Positions 41,579-51,958 are shown, counted from the first letter of the stretch. The stretch: 64,000 bases of DNA from Selaginella tamariscina (GCA_003024785.1 PUQB01000246.1:124001-188000); one strand, 5' to 3'. The notes: generated by a model not told the origin, from the sequence alone. Translations and numbers: made by a program.

Positions 41579-42675
41579 ATGGGTGCGGCTTTGGAGGAAG
41601 ACAACAGTGGCTATGGAGGCGCCATTGTAGTGGGGCTGCAGCCAGTAGCTCTTGTTGATCATGTCGCTCGTGTTGATTGGTCATTGCTCGATTCTGTGCC
41701 AGGCGAACGTGGCGGCTCAATCCGGGTATGTACTCTCACTTAATATCCAAATATTTTGCTTTGTTGTTAATTCGTGTATACATATCGTATATGCTCCAAA
41801 CAAACGCAAACTGTGCTACATTGTAATATCAATATCATGGTTATAGCACTCACACACATACACATACATGTGCAATTTATTTTTGATATCTGTGTCTTTT
41901 AGGCGACACCAAGTGAGTTCGGTAGTTTAGAGCATAATGTTTATTTATTTTTAATAGCTGTGTCTTTTAGGTGACACCAAGTGAGTTGGAGCACATACTA
42001 GCTCAAGTGAACAAGCATGTACTTCTGAATACAGAAGGTGCTCATGGTCCCGTTCGAACTCTCGCTGGGGCAGTGTTGCAAACACGATTCGTGGATTATC
42101 TGGTGCATTAAGCGTTAAATGCGGTAATACATATGTATATTTATCGAAATACATCTCTCTCTCCACATCTACATTTATTTAAAGAGACGAATTAAATAAA
42201 TGTATTTGATATATATAGTTGTGTGTGCGTATCGGGCAGACAATTGTACACATATAACCTCATCATATGTGTGTATATCTATATACATATAGATAACTCT
42301 CTCTATAAATGTATCTTCATTTATGCAGGCATGGTGGGTGCAAGGGGATGATGAACAAGGGGAAATGTTTGCCAATAGCATGCAAAATTTTCACGTTGAT
42401 CTCTCGTGCATGAGAATCAAATCCGGACCAACTGGACAGGTTATACTTGTGTTTTTTTATATGTGTACACACAGTCGTTACAGATTTCTCATCTTGTATT
42501 TTAGTAGTGTGCCTGCTTGGTCGATGCTCTTGGTAACCGCACAATGCGACCTTGTCTGTCAGATGCTGTGAGGCTCCAGGTAACTATGTATATATCATCT
42601 ATCAATGAAGGAGGAGAACAACAATATCCTAAATTCATACTGTTGTATATACACAAGTCATATATGTTTATATAC

Positions 42676-42713
<38 letters not shown>

Positions 42714-43769
42714 ATATGTCGTTTTCTTTTGTGTATGTGTACTTGCAGGCTAGTGAGCTGAGGCGTGAAGATTTTAAAGGAGCTAAGGTACATGTCTCAT
42801 GCGCGCGTGCGCGCACACACACACACACATATATATGTATTCTCATTCATACATACAACACACACACAGACACACACTCAGAGCTTTGAAGGGATGTGAT
42901 GTGTTTACAGTGGCTTGTGCTAAATGGATATGGATTCTATGGTGAGGAACTTGTGGAGAGGGCTGTACATCTTGCCAAATTGGAAGGTGTTCTTGTCTCC
43001 ATGGATCTTGCTAGCTTTGAGGTTACTTAACACACACACACACTTCTCTGTACTGTTTTATTCAGGTTCCATGATAAGCTTATATAGTATACGACTTGTA
43101 TATTTTATCCCATAAGCGGTGCGTGTGTGCGAGCATTTATATATTGCTATTTGCATAGGTCGTTAGAAGCTTCCGTACTCGACTTCTGAAGCTGCTTGAA
43201 TCGAGGAAAGTGGACCTCTGCTTTGCAAACGAAGATGAAGCTCGTGAGCTTATGGGGTGATCATTACTTATAGCGCACACACACACCCACACACACACAC
43301 ACACACACATGTATGCAGTATTTTATTGGATGTTTTCATACAGGAGGGACTCCCAAGCAGGTCCTGAAGCTGCATTGGCATTTTTGTCACAGTATTGTAG
43401 CCATGCAGTTGTAATGCTGGGTTCAAAAGGCTGCATTGCTCGCACTGGAGACAAGGTAAACAATCTTTCGCGTGCGTGTGAGAGAGAGATGGATGTGTGT
43501 GTGTGTTATAGGAAGTTTGTTTGCAGGTTGTACGTGTGAAAGCTATTGAGGGAGGTCCTGTGGTGGACACAACAGGGGCAGGTGATTTGTTTGCCAGCGG
43601 TTTTATTTATTCAATGATCAAGGGATTATCTCTGGAGGAGTGTTGTCAAGTAGGCTGTTGTGCTGGTGCGGCAGTGGTGCAAGACTTGGGTGGACAGATT
43701 AACTCGCAAGGTAAGAAATGGATGCTTAATAAAATGAAAAGCATGGGTCTTCTTACTCCAATCCATTGA
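41579..43769 (+). CDS. pfkB-type carbohydrate/nucleoside kinase family protein
   Basis: Closely follows the plant pfkB family of about 350 residues. Exons: MGAALEEDNSGYGGAIVVGL..VDWSLLDSVPGERGGSIR (41579-41727), VTPSELEHILAQVNKHVLLN..VRTLAG (41971-42124), then VANTIRGLSGALSVKCG, DDEQGEMFANSMQNFHVDLS..KSGPTGQ (42330-42439), CACLVDALGNRTMRPCLSDA (42509-42580), ASELRREDFKGAK (42750-42788), WLVLNGYGFYGEELVERAVH..LASFE (42911-43021), VVRSFRTRLLKLLESRKVDL..EARELMG (43160-43257), RDSQAGPEAALAFLSQYCSH (43344-43455), and VVDTTGAGDLFASGF..LTPIH (43527-43769). DTTGAGD is the catalytic and anion-hole signature. Two breaks sit in G runs, in LAGGSVANT at about 42070 and in GAxGDDEQ at about 42345, which fits homopolymer indels. 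TTAGGGTTC just before the Met is telo-box-like. Substrate unknown. Confidence 0.9.
41877..41922 (+). repeat. Duplicate of pfkB exon 2 5' edge, with its own acceptor
   Basis: TGTGTCTTTTAGGCGACACC..GTGAGTTCGG repeats the acceptor and first coding bases of exon 2 (about 41945-41990) some 69 bp upstream. Using the upstream acceptor would run into an in-frame TGA before the real exon, so it looks like a decoy. It also holds a GTGAGT donor-like site. Confidence 0.85.
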
Positions 43770-43866
43770 TTAACCTTTTAACATTAATATTTTTTTTAAT
43801 TTAAGTATGAGAATTCCACTTGATTATATATGAGAAAACAATCGTAAATACCGAGTCAAGTTAGTG

Positions 43867-45964
43867 CTAAAATCTGCAAAATAATGCCTTGATCCTGGTA
43901 ACAGTAAGTTGACTTGTACTCCGAGAACTTCTCCTCATTACCAACACTTCTTCAACCTTGTGGTTAACCACGTTATCCTCCTTAACCACGTCCTTGATTA
44001 GCTTAACCTCACTCTGGTTAACCTCCTTAACTACATCCTGGTTATCTAATTCTTCGCGAGGAACTCCACGTTTTCTTTTAATTCTGGATCCTGGTATGAC
44101 CACGTCATCAGTCGGAGGACTTTCAACTGCCATTTCCCGTGAACTTCCGTCAACACGCCGTCTACTAGTTGATGGACTTCTGCCGGCACGCCGTTTACTA
44201 GCTGATGAATCTCCGTCAGTACGCCTTTTACTAGCACGTCGTTTGCTAACTGACAAATTTCTGTCAGCGCTAACTGATGAACTCCGTTTACTAGCTGAAC
44301 TTCCGTCAGAATGCCGTTTGTTAGCTGCCGCTTCAGGTGAACGTCCTTTAACTTGTTGTCTTTCAACCGCTTCAGGTGAATTTCCGTTATCCTCGACTGC
44401 AGCATCTGAATCGCCGTCAACTCCCCGTCTACTACGGGTCTTAGGCCTTGTACTACCCTGCTTACTACCATGTGCATCCGTACATTTCCCCTTTTCTGTA
44501 GTAACTAAAGCTTGTTCCTCCGTACACTTAGCCGTAGCTTGCGCTTGTTTCACATTACTCTTGTCACCGTTAGCTTGGTCAGCGGTAATTCCGTTGGCCT
44601 TTGTAACTCTGTCCCTGTTACCGTTAAGTTGGACATCGTTAACGTCATTCTTCACGGTGTCTTTAGTTACTTCGGGATTTGCCGTATCTTGTTCCACTTT
44701 ATCGCCGTTAACTTGAGCAACGGCAGTTGACGGTGCTTGTACCTCGACCGGTTCTTCCGTACGTTGTTGCTTTGCTTTTCGTACCTTGTCACACGAAGCT
44801 TCACGCTTTTTCTTACAGATCGGTCGTGAATTCTTCTTTTCAGTGTCATCTGCCGCTGCAAAAGCACTCGTTATGTTGTGTGCATGCGTGCGTGCGCGTG
44901 CGTGTGTGTGTGAGAGAGAGAGACCTGTGTATGGAGCATGTTGTGAAGCTCTCAAACCTCTAGAGTCTAGCAGCATTTCTTCTTCAAACGGCTCAAAAGG
45001 CTCCGGAAATATGGCCACATGAAATGGACGCTCCGGTTCATGGTCAAAACCGGTCAAAGTGTGCTGGTCAAAGCTTGTCAGGACCTGGTCAAATCCGCTC
45101 TTAACCTCAACAGAAGTCAAATGCTGCTTATGCTGCACCTGGTCAAATCCGGTCAACTCGTGTTTAAGACGGTCAAAAGCGGTCAACTCCTGTCCATTCT
45201 CTCCTTTATGCTGGTCAAACACGGGCGTCTCGTGTCTGTTGAGTATCTGTCTGCCCTTCGATTTAAGCCGATCAAATGCGGTCAAATCCTGGCCGTTCTT
45301 TGTCGGTCTTTGCTGGTCAAACTCCTCAGGTATGCCTTTCCTGCGTCGAGCTTTGGCAAGCTCTGCACGTAATCTTAGCCGTGGAGCTGAAGTCTTTGGT
45401 ATATTCGGAGCATCTGGAGAAGCCGAGATACCTGGAATATTCGAAGGATGGGAAATATTCCAAGCATCTGGGAATCTCCAGGAAAAGCTTTCTCCTGTGT
45501 GGAAGCAGCTCTCTAAGTCAAGTACCTCCATTTCCATGTCCATGTTTAAGAAGCGTATGTCTGCTTCTATCTGCTCAGATTCCTCTCCGTTGTTTACCAT
45601 ATTAACTGTTAATAAAGCGTTAATTAATTCATTAGAGAATATACTAAAATATTTAATAAGAGGTTTATTAATTATATTATTTAAGTTAAATATGTTTTTA
45701 ACGTTTTTCAACGCTAAATTCAATCTAAAGTAAAACATACATGTATGCAAGTTTGTGTGAGTATATACATCATGAATATAATATATAGATACATAGTATG
45801 TGAGAAAAGACAAATATACTTAAACACACACAACACACACACACACACACACACACACATTTAGCTTACGTCTCTTCACGCCAAGATTGCCTTCACGCAA
45901 CCACGTACTTTGTGTGTAGGTAGCTGTTCACTGAACGGAAGGTATACTCCTCACTTGTAGCATC
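43867..45964 (-). CDS. Low-complexity basic protein, probably nuclear; possible MBD-like first exon
   Basis: A long minus-strand frame starts after an acceptor near 45608; the first Met is MVNNGEESEQ at 45600. Residues about 100-230 repeat a FDQ/FDR motif (LTAFDRLK, LTGFDQV, VLTSFDQH). A 69-bp intron (44924-44856, GTCTCTCT..TTTGCAG, SSR-filled) is seen in frame. After it come Asn-Gly-Asp-Lys repeats and then Ser/Arg/Lys repeats (SASKRRAGRSPSTSRRR), ending KALFCRF at 43867. Upstream, an exon-like block at 45964-45870 reads DATSEEYTFRSVNSYLHTKY and, in another frame, REGNLGVKRR, like the FRS..YL part of a plant methyl-CpG-binding domain. The link is tentative. Many basic clusters suggest nuclear location. 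No catalytic domain seen; the 5' end is missing. Confidence 0.55.
44856..44924 (-). other. 69-bp microsatellite intron
   Basis: On the gene strand it opens GTCTCTCTCTCTCACACACA and closes CTTTTGCAG. Removing it joins ACA-G to CG-GCA in phase (HAPYT-A-ADDTEKK). It has no stop in frame, so retention would insert 23 residues of Ser-Leu-His-Thr-Ala-Arg type. Confidence 0.75.
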
Positions 45965-45993
45965 CTGCAATTAAGCAGTTTATAATATATATA

Positions 45994-46027
<34 letters not shown>

Positions 46028-46370
46028 CTGTGTGTGTGTGTGTGTGAAGGTGGCTACTAATACACACACAGGCACACACACGGCAATAAACAGATTAGTA
46101 CATTATAATATACAGATCATATCTATTATAATTAGCAACAATATGTTTATCATATGTTCATATAATAACCACATTATATTATATCATATGTGTATATGTA
46201 TTACATATATGTATAAGTTATATGAATGTTATTAACAAAAATACAACTATAGCAACAAAGCACAAAATATTTACTAGTACTTAAAATGATTTATTATATA
46301 AGAAAAATGCGCATTTTAAACATATTATTAAATATGGCAATTACCAGCTGGAAATTAAATTCTGTTATAT
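45965..46370. other. SSR and AT-rich region 5' of the basic-protein gene
   Basis: (AT)n (45984-46027) and (GT)n (46028-46046), then AT-rich DNA. No further exon recognised. Confidence 0.5.
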
Positions 46371-46374
46371 ATAT

Positions 46375-46535
46375 TTTCATCCACTTACCCGGAATTTCCT
46401 TCATATGCCTGTGGCTATATAAGAGAACTAGGTTACCCAAATCCAAGAACACATCGGAGCGCATACGAATCGAACTCGGTACCTTTCCGTTCAAACGGGA
46501 GGATATCTATAGTGGGGAACACTTCAAACTTTAAA
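46375..46535 (-). mobile_element. tRNA-derived SINE-like fragment
   Basis: Read on the minus strand, a GTTTGAAGTGTTCCCC block (box A-like) is followed some 35 bp on by GAGTTCGATTC, a near-perfect pol III box B (about 46468-46478). Between them is a CCCGTTTGAACGG stem. A non-tRNA body follows (TTTGGGTAACCTAGTTCTCT), as in plant SINEs. No target duplication was found. A decayed tRNA gene is the alternative. Confidence 0.4.
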
Positions 46536-46539
46536 AATA

Positions 46540-47260
46540 TTATTATTATATATACATTATAAATAAACATATACATTTTAAATAACGTCCAATTTCAAAT
46601 CGATGCAAGAGAATATGCACACGTGAGTGTAGAAACTCACAATTAAGTGTAATCTATTATTTATGCTAATATGATTTTAATAAATATGATATATGATATC
46701 TTGAAAACTATAATTTAGTTGATTTAAGTAGTTAAAATGATATGCAATGGAATTATATTAACTTAGCTTTTAATTAGTTTAGGCTATTTACAAAGTGATG
46801 TATATACTGTTATTATTTTTTCTAAATTCAATATTTTTTTTAATAAAGTGGTAAGTTGTTTTAGAAGACAGTATTCTTAGAGAATTTACAAAACTAAGAA
46901 TAAAAATAATAATAATAATAATAGTCATATATAACAATATGAATATATACTTATAGAAATTATATATATATATATATATATATCATATCTGACATGAGAA
47001 CAGTACAAACATGTCATATTTGTGTAAATACTATTTTGTAATATACATATGTATAATATGTCACTTAAGAATTACAATATTCTGATATAACTTATAAGTA
47101 TCAAAATTTAAATACTAGGTTTCTAAACTGCGCCTTGTTATCAATATTAATGTAAATTAACTTAAGGATATATTAGCTTTCAAATATATTTTTTATCAGT
47201 TATAAATTTCGGGTCTCATTAACTATATATTATATATTATAAACGGTAAGTTAAAGGTCA
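46540..47260. other. AT-rich spacer before the LINE
   Basis: AT-rich, with an (AAT)n run at 46905-46923 and an (AT)n run at 46965-46983. No gene seen. Confidence 0.55.
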
Positions 47261-47261
47261 A

Positions 47262-47446
47262 ATTGGTCAACATGGCTGCTGACGTGGCTGCTGGTGTGGC
47301 TGCTGACGTAGTGAGATGGTGGAACATGGTATAAGGTGTACATAGTATTCTTTAGTTAGCTAGCAAAGTAGTACAAACGGCAGTATAGTAGGGAAAAACT
47401 TGGAATTGTTGGTTGTAATTTTGCCCCATGAATAAACTTCTAACAC
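47262..47446 (+). mobile_element. 3' tail of an older LINE copy, cut short
   Basis: GACGTGG-type repeats (47280-47310), then CTAGCAAAGTAGTA, GTAGGGAAAA, TTTTGCCCCATGAATAAAC, in the same order as the end of the LINE to the right (50572-50870). It ends at an AATAAA (47431) a few bases before a fragment of tRNA-Ser. Only about 185 bp remain. Confidence 0.7.
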
Positions 47447-47464
47447 TTCAACATGTCCGAGTGG
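47447..47464 (+). repeat. 18-bp tRNA-Ser start fragment (left target duplication)
   Basis: TTCAACATGTCCGAGTGG matches the first 18 bases of the tRNA-Ser at 50871 with one change (C for T at position 12). It stands between the old LINE tail and the new LINE, as a target-site duplication would. Confidence 0.8.
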
Positions 47465-47825
47465 ACGCCGCGCGGTTATGTGTGCATGCATGGCCTCTGC
47501 TTGCATCAAAAACAAGTATGGCGCTAGTGGGCAACCCTGTCGGACTGATCTCTGCAGTACCATGGCTGGACCAAGTTTTCCGTTTAGCAGCAAGTGGCTC
47601 TTCGCGCTCCGATACAATTTGGCCATCCATCCGATGAAACGTTGCGGTATCCCCTTGCGCCTCATCACTGCCTCTAAGAAAACCCAATCTACACGGTCGT
47701 ACGCCTTCTCTCCATCCAGCATTAGAAAGCAGAAGTCTCCGTCTAGTTCCTGCGCTCTCTCTCCAGCTAGGAGTAGTGCGCGGCGTCCACAGAGACCGGT
47801 GGGCATACCGTTACCAGATTGTCAG
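47465..47825 (-). mobile_element. LINE reverse transcriptase, 5' part, inverted
   Basis: The minus strand codes fingers and palm motifs of an L1-type reverse transcriptase: QSGNGMPTGLCGRRALLL, FLMLDGEKAYDRVDW (first catalytic Asp), RQGCPLAPYLFLMQAEAM, ending HAHITARR at the left edge. The catalytic FADD box that should come next is found on the plus strand just to the right. Confidence 0.88.
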
Positions 47826-50230
47826 GGGGTGTTAGCGGATCTGGGACCTCCCATATAGAGGGACGTGTTGGACAGTTTATTCGCAGATGACACTAGCCTT
47901 TTGCTAGCTGGGGATGCACAGAACCTGGACAGGGTTCGAAGATTGTTAGAACGCTTCAACCTAGCAGCAGGGGCGCGTACCAACTGGAATAAATCACGTG
48001 GAATCTGGATTGGTGAAGGTGAGCATCCGGACTGGGGAGAGAGTGGGGGTTTCAGTGGGTTGAGAAAGGAGCCACGACGCGGTATTTGGGTTTCCAGATT
48101 GGAGCCAGTTACTGCCCGACTCGACAAAGTGCTTTTGTACTCAATCGCGTGGCCAATCACTTGAACCAGTGGGGAAGGCGGCAGTTGTCATTTCCAGCTC
48201 GTGTCACAGTCGCTAATAGTGTGTTGTTAGGGAGTTTGTGGTTTTTTGCAGGAACATGGAGCATTAACGTGGAAACAATGAGGAAGATAGAGTCGCTGCT
48301 CCGAGTATATATTGGAAAGGAGCAGGTCACAAGGCCGATACCAGGCGAGAGTGAGGTGGGAATCTTGTACAATGCCCAAGGCTGATGGAGGATTAGGCTT
48401 GATTCCACCCAGAAGCGGCTAAAGCCTTGCTGGTGAAGCTAGTGATCCGAGGTCTGGCTCCGGCACGCAACCATGGAAAGTCATGCTCAGGGATATAATG
48501 GCGAGGGTGCGTCCGGCACGCTCCACTGGACGAACAGCAGAATGGGCACGGGATGACAGATGGATATTCGCAACATCGACACTGAAACTGCCTGTGGTGC
48601 GCGAGTCCTTTTGCGGCAAACTGCTGAGCAGTTGGGAAAAGTTGAAGACAGCTCTACGTCCAAAGATGCCGGGGTGCAAAGCGGAATATACGAGGCATCC
48701 AATCTTTCTACATGCATTGATGAGTTCAGAGGATGGCTACCCATTGGGTGATGAGAGATCACCACAGGTAATTCGAGATACGTTTCGCCGGTGGCACAGA
48801 GCAGGGTGCGTACGGTGCAACAATTGGACGAGTTGACGTCGACAGAGGAGAATCAGACACGATGGATCGGACAATGGGAAGGATCACAATGAGATCCGTG
48901 ACAGAGTCAATGCGGCAAGCTGTGAGGATGCTGCTGGTGGCACGAGACAAGTTGCGACAGTCAAGCGCATGGCAAACGCAGGAATTTGCAGATGGACATT
49001 GGATCGTACTGGGAGATCAGGTGTGGCATATATACGACAGAATCGGCGGTGAAGGGGCGAGATTCCAGGCGGGCAAGGACGGGCTGTTGCATCCCCACCG
49101 AGTGAGGATTGAACCATTGCCAGATTTAACACATGCCAAGCTGGTGCGAGTGGTGGACATGGAACGGAAACGCCTAACTGTGGATCCGAGGGTCAGGCAC
49201 GGCGACTGGAGGATATTGTACTGGTTTCGTAAGCAGGCAGTAGAGGAGCTCACGTTTGATCCGAAGGCCTGGAGCTGGAATTCGAGCGCAGGGGGGGGAC
49301 TTCTTCAGCTATGAGCCGCGCATGGGCAGGAGGCTATTCCTGGGCAGACGACCAGTATCGAAACTAGCAGATCAGCTGCACGCGGCAGGATTACCACGCG
49401 GATTGAGCAGAGATTTCGGAAGGGAGCTGTGGGCAGGCGCATGGCCGTCAAATATCAAAACCATGATGTGGCTAATGCTACAGGATAGTTTAGCAGTTCG
49501 AGGTAACGTGAGGGGACTGCCGTATCAGGGTTGTGAAGCTTGCGGTACACTGGAAACAGAACGCCATTGCTTTTGGGAATGTATATGCGCACGAGAGGTA
49601 TGGGCACATGCTTTAAGGTTGGTGCAACATCTGAGCCGAGCGGATGCTTTGATCAGCTGGGAAGTTGCGTGTTTGGGGGAGCATGCATCTCACTTAGCTA
49701 AGTCTGTCGGAGTGTGGATCGTGAAAGCTGATGGTGTGGAGCGCCCCTGCTTTAATCCCGGATTAACCATGGACATAGTGGAGGAACCACCAGGGGTTTC
49801 TTCGATACACTGGTACTTCGTGAGAGGTTGTGCACTGTGGACCATTTGGCGTTCGCGGAATGCAGGCGTATTCAAAGGAAGCAGGTGGCCGATTCAGCGA
49901 GCAGTAACATTTTTCTGGACTACGCTAGTTTCGTCCTCTCATCGTATCATGAGATATCTCGCGAAAGGGGGGACTTAAATGAACACGACTTGATGGAGCG
50001 GCTGTGGATACCATGCTTGGGGATTAAAAGGCAGAACCAAGTCAGGTGGAGGTGGAGCCCGCCTAGATGGCTGCTGGTGTCATGATTAGGAACGCCCGCA
50101 AAGTAGTAGACGCAGAAGTATCAGTGAGGTTGTCTGATGAGCTGAGCATTGAGTCAGTGACTTCGAGCCTAGAGAGAGTGCCCTTTGCGACCTGGTCTTG
50201 TAGAATGAATGAGTGACGGATGGTTCCTGT

Positions 50231-50426
50231 AGGCGGGGAATTGCTCCCTTTCATGCTCTCTGGCTCCCCAGGGGAACCGCAAAGGAGAGAAGTTTGGCTT
50301 ACTGAGAATCTCCCGTATCCTTGTGCATACTGAAGCGATCCTTCAGGCGGGGAAGCTACGCTCCCTTTCATGCTTTCCTGCTCCCCATGGGAGCATCAGG
50401 GAGAGAAGTTAAGCCTGCTCAGGACC
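50231..50426 (+). repeat. About 80-bp direct repeat in the LINE 3' UTR
   Basis: AGGCGGGGAA..GCTCCCTTTCATGCT..GGAGAGAAGTT occurs at 50231-50310 and 50345-50426. Confidence 0.8.
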
Positions 50427-50571
50427 CTTCCAGGATACGAATACAGTTTCTCTTCTTTCTAATTAAGGGCTGTACGGCAGAGTCTTGGGGCTTCCTTAAT
50501 GATGGCTTAGTTACCTGGTTCCTTGGTTAGCAAGGCGGACACTTTATGAATACCGAGTGAATACTGCTTTG

Positions 50572-50750
50572 ATGTGGAGGATGACGTGGCGAGTGACGTG
50601 GAGGATGACGTGACAGATGATGTGGAGAATGACATGGCAGATGACGTGGAGGATGACATGGCAGATGACGTGGAGAATGACATGGCAGATGACGTGTGGC
50701 TGGTGACGTGTAGGATGACGTGGCAGCCGACGTGGAGGATGACGTGGCAC
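50572..50750 (+). repeat. GATGACGTGGAG minisatellite in the LINE 3' UTR
   Basis: About twelve imperfect 12-15-bp units of GATGACGTGGAG type. A shorter GCTGACGTGGCT version lies at the matching place in the older copy (47277-47312). Confidence 0.85.
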
Positions 50751-50870
50751 TTTGTATATACAATTTTTGCTAAAGTAGTAGAGATAGGTAGGAGGCTAGG
50801 ACACAAACGTAGAAGGAAAACCAGGAAGAGTGTGCTTGTATATGCTCCATGAATAAACACATAAACTTCC

Positions 50871-50951
50871 TTCAACATGTCTGAGTGGTTAAGGAGATAG
50901 ACTTGAAATCTATTGGGCTTGCCCGCGCAGGTTCAAACCCTGCTGTTGACG
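50871..50951 (+). tRNA. tRNA-Ser (anticodon UGA), possibly defective
   Basis: Class II cloverleaf. The acceptor strand TTCAACA pairs with TGTTGAC except for the first pair (T opposite C; eukaryotic tRNA-Ser normally starts with G). The D-arm region has GAGTGGTTAAGG. The anticodon arm is ATAGA-CTTGAAA-TCTAT with TGA. The long variable arm is GGGC-TT-GCCC. The T-arm is GCAGG-TTCAAAC-CCTGC. Discriminator base G. No run of four Ts follows within the next 50 bases, so termination is uncertain. The LINE 3' end abuts its first base. Confidence 0.85.
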
Positions 50952-51790
50952 TATATATGTAACGTTTATAGGAAATAAATAACATCTTGAGATATATATT
51001 ATTGAATCTTTGCAAATGACAGTATTGATTGCATATATTAAATCAATCTGTACCTTAAACATTTATTTAAAGAAAATAAATGTAAATATATAAGAAGTAT
51101 GTTCAAACCCGAACTGATTAGTTTTACATATAAGAGTTTCTGTTTTATATAAAATATTTTATTAATTAATAAATTTTTAACTTAATTATTATTTTTTAAC
51201 TTTGTGAGTTTATTTGTAATCTGATCCTCAACGTAGTTGTCTTATTAAATTCCTATGTTTAGGTTTAATTATTTAATAATGCTTAATTTAATTATTATCT
51301 TTAACTTGGTAAATTTATTATTTAAATTTAATCTTTAATTATTCTTAATCTATTAAATTTAAGCTAAATCCTGGGTTTTAAGTATTTAAGAACCCTTTAA
51401 CATAATGTTATCTTTAACCTGGTGGGCTTAACTTAGTAACATTGTGAGTTTGTTAAATCCTTAACCTAGTTGTTATTATTAACTATTTATAACCTAGTTA
51501 TTATTCTTAACTTATTAAGTTTATCCTTAATTGAATTGTTATTTTTAACATTATGAATTTATTCTTAACTCAATTGTTAAATATATAATCAACCCATGAA
51601 TAGTCTAACAACTCCAATATTATTAAATAGATTTAAAATTTAAGATGATCATTAGATGTAATCACTCATGCCATATATGAATTTAATAACCTTGATAGTG
51701 CCATGTGGGTTTAGCATTTATGATAATATTACTTTAATAGTGCTACATGGATTTAATATTTAGCACAGCTATTAAATAAAATTTAAGATA
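50952..51790. other. AT-rich spacer
   Basis: Repeated words of the AACCTAGTTRTTATT and TTATTTTTAACTT kind suggest an old degenerate tandem repeat at 51170-51560. No gene seen. Confidence 0.5.
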
Positions 51791-51806
51791 GTCATTGGAA
51801 TAAAAT

Positions 51807-51958
51807 TTAAAATGGTTGTTAATGTGTTTATTCAAATAAATAAACAGACACGTAGAATAAACTTATTATATAATATATATATCTTATATAATAAGTTTAT
51901 TCTACATGTCTATGTATGTGTATTTATCATTAACACCACATTAACAACCATCTTAAAT
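51807..51958. repeat. Foldback (hairpin) element
   Basis: Core arms of 27 bp (51847-51873 and 51884-51910; GACACGTAGAATAAACTTAT and its complement, with one mismatch) around a 10-bp AT loop. Outer arms AAAATGGTTGTTAATGTG (51809-51826) and CACATTAACAACCATCTT (51937-51954) also pair. A MITE or foldback element is likely; there is no coding capacity. Confidence 0.8.

Larger units (their letters stand above)
47826..50870 (+). mobile_element. LINE (L1-type), 3' part in sense orientation, with 3' UTR
   Basis: Starts just before LDSLFADDTSLLLAG (RT catalytic FADD, 47865-47910). It continues through the thumb/connection (NWNKSRGIWIGEG; RRQLSFPARVTVANSVLLGS at 48170-48235) to a C-terminal zinc knuckle, C-x2-C-x7-H-x4-C, in CEACGTLETERHCFWEC (49540-49590), as in the zf-RVT domain of plant LINEs. 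ORF2 ends by about 50085. Several frame changes break it, so it is inactive. The roughly 780-bp 3' UTR holds an 80-bp direct repeat and a GACGTGG array and ends with AATAAA at 50852, without a poly(A) tail, directly against tRNA-Ser. Confidence 0.88.

Noticed and set aside
44046-44477. Second minus-strand frame (VNGVHQLALTEICQLAN repeats) within the basic-protein gene
   Set aside because: Repetitive sequence leaves other frames open. The main frame has the matching intron phase and length.
43958-44716. 252-residue plus-strand frame opposite the basic-protein gene
   Set aside because: Antisense shadow of Ser/Lys/Arg repeats; no splice context or domain.
46294-46494. Minus-strand frame at 46.3-46.5 kb as an upstream exon of the basic-protein gene
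   Set aside because: Box A/B-like spacing and the body sequence fit a SINE better, and no domain continues into the next exon.
50507-50878. Minus-strand HLPCHSPRHLPC and SSAMSFSTSSAM frames
   Set aside because: Shadow of the GACGTGG array in the LINE 3' UTR.
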